Source: Thermodesulfovibrionales bacterium
Lineage (GTDB): Bacteria > Nitrospirota > Thermodesulfovibrionia > Thermodesulfovibrionales > Dissulfurispiraceae
Direction of reading: 5' to 3'
Length of the DNA: 15,889 nucleotides
Assembly: GCA_021129835.1 (NCBI GenBank)
Contig: JAJOKM010000074.1
Coordinates: 1-15,889, forward strand
Positions 15,575-15,889 of the stretch are shown one piece after another. A program made the position numbers and the translations under genes. The notes beneath the pieces are model-generated. The model was not told the origin of the DNA, did not search any database, and saw only the letters and a list, made by a program, of their open reading frames with translations. How positions within the stretch are numbered: the stretch's first letter is position 1; each line of letters opens with the position of its first letter.

Positions 15575-15644
15575 CAGTTACCAGTTTACAGTTACCAGTT
15601 TGCAGTTAAAAACAATGCTAACTTAGCCGGTAACTGATAACTAG
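15575..15644 (+). repeat. Imperfect intergenic repeat, copy B (direct relative of 3197-3292); possible terminator
   Basis: Two CAGTTACC words (15575-15582, 15589-15596) are followed by GTTTGCAGTT (15598-15607), GGTAACTG (15629-15636) and AACTGATAACTA (15632-15643). The same words in the same order occur in copy A after the carboxyltransferase pair. AGTTACCAGTT (15590-15600) pairs imperfectly with AACTGATAACT (15632-15642), and AGTTTTAAT follows, so the repeat could act as a weak transcription terminator for the operon. The loop of about 31 bases and the short T-run make that uncertain. Confidence 0.7.
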
Positions 15645-15650
15645 TTTTAA

Positions 15651-15718
15651 TCTGTGGTTAAATGTTCCGGTAGTAAAACCAAAAAAATTAACCACAGAGG
15701 GCACAGAGAACACTGAGA
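15651..15718. repeat. Inverted repeat with ACCACAGAGG-type dispersed repeat
   Basis: TCTGTGGTTAA (15651-15661) is the exact reverse complement of TTAACCACAGA (15688-15698), giving an 11-bp stem with a 26-base loop. The right arm continues into iterated CACAGAG/CACTGAG words up to about 15718. I recognise this kind of TTAACCACAGAG sequence as a common dispersed non-coding repeat in bacterial genomes; the family assignment is from memory. Confidence 0.65.
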
Positions 15719-15754
15719 ATAAAAAATTGAATAATTTGCTGGATTATATTTTTC

Positions 15755-15886
15755 GTAATAGTTCAGCCCTTTATCCCTTTTCTGTCATTTCGACCGAAGA
15801 GAGAAATCTTTTGGCATTGAATTGTGCGTTATCATGAGCAAGATTTCTCACATTCGTTCGAAATGACAAGATGGCTGAACTATTAC
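15755..15886. repeat. Nested inverted repeat, 132 bp, non-coding hairpin / MITE-like
   Basis: Outer arms GTAATAGTTCAGCC (15755-15768) and GGCTGAACTATTAC (15873-15886) are perfect reverse complements of 14 bases. Inside, TGTCATTTCGA (15783-15793) pairs with TCGAAATGACA (15858-15868), and GAGAAATCTT (15801-15810) pairs with AAGATTTCTC (15840-15849). The whole element can fold into one long interrupted hairpin. It has no coding potential and resembles small palindromic dispersed repeats. Two nested sets of arms suggest one repeat inserted in another, or a single long hairpin with internal bulges. Confidence 0.85.
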
Positions 15887-15889
15887 TAT

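Noticed and set aside
15573..15889. CRISPR array, suggested by repeated GTTAC/CACAGAG words
   Set aside because: Repeats are short, imperfect and unevenly spaced, with no regular spacers.

Overview
The window is about 15.9 kb of a bacterial genome carrying a dense, all-plus-strand cluster for propionate and branched C5-dicarboxylate CoA-ester metabolism. Strong purine-rich Shine-Dalgarno sites, TTG and GTG starts, moderate to low GC and short dispersed intergenic repeats suggest an anaerobic Firmicute. The repeat style is one I associate with Peptococcaceae (Pelotomaculum/Desulfotomaculum-like genomes), but that placement is inference: there is no rRNA or marker gene here.

Layout. (1) 97-3198: two tandem paralogous carboxyltransferases of the oxaloacetate decarboxylase alpha / pyruvate carboxylase B / transcarboxylase 5S family. 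Only the first keeps a C-terminal biotinyl domain. They share a perfectly identical 163-bp tract that looks like gene conversion. (2) 3199-3415: a gene-free gap with a repeat related to one at 15575-15643, so the two copies bracket the next block. (3) 3428-9204: a CitE-like CoA-ester lyase, an unusual acyl-CoA synthetase/CitE-like lyase fusion, a double-hotdog mesaconyl-CoA hydratase (Mch) and a third, divergent CitE-like lyase. (4) 9240-15572: propionyl-CoA synthetase (PrpE), an orphan class I fumarase-type alpha subunit, a methylisocitrate lyase/2-methylcitrate synthase (PrpB-PrpC) fusion, and 2-methylcitrate dehydratase (PrpD). (5) 15573-15889: gene-free and packed with repeats and nested inverted repeats.

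How the genes may work together. PrpE activates propionate. PrpC, PrpD and PrpB form the core of the methylcitrate cycle (propionyl-CoA + oxaloacetate to pyruvate + succinate); the PrpD product still needs rehydration to methylisocitrate by an aconitase not seen here. The biotin-linked carboxyltransferase could supply oxaloacetate from pyruvate, and the fumarase subunit could return succinate-derived fumarate to malate. In parallel, Mch and the three CitE-like lyases fit a glyoxylate/mesaconate/citramalate route: propionyl-CoA + glyoxylate, methylmalyl-CoA, mesaconyl-CoA, mesaconate, citramalate, citramalyl-CoA, then acetyl-CoA + pyruvate. The fumarase-type subunit is a candidate mesaconase and the ligase-lyase fusion a candidate citramalate (or malate) activating and cleaving enzyme. 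Having both propionyl-CoA routes in one gene cluster, with two unusual fusions, is the most notable property of the window. Substrate assignments for the lyases and the ligase are inference.
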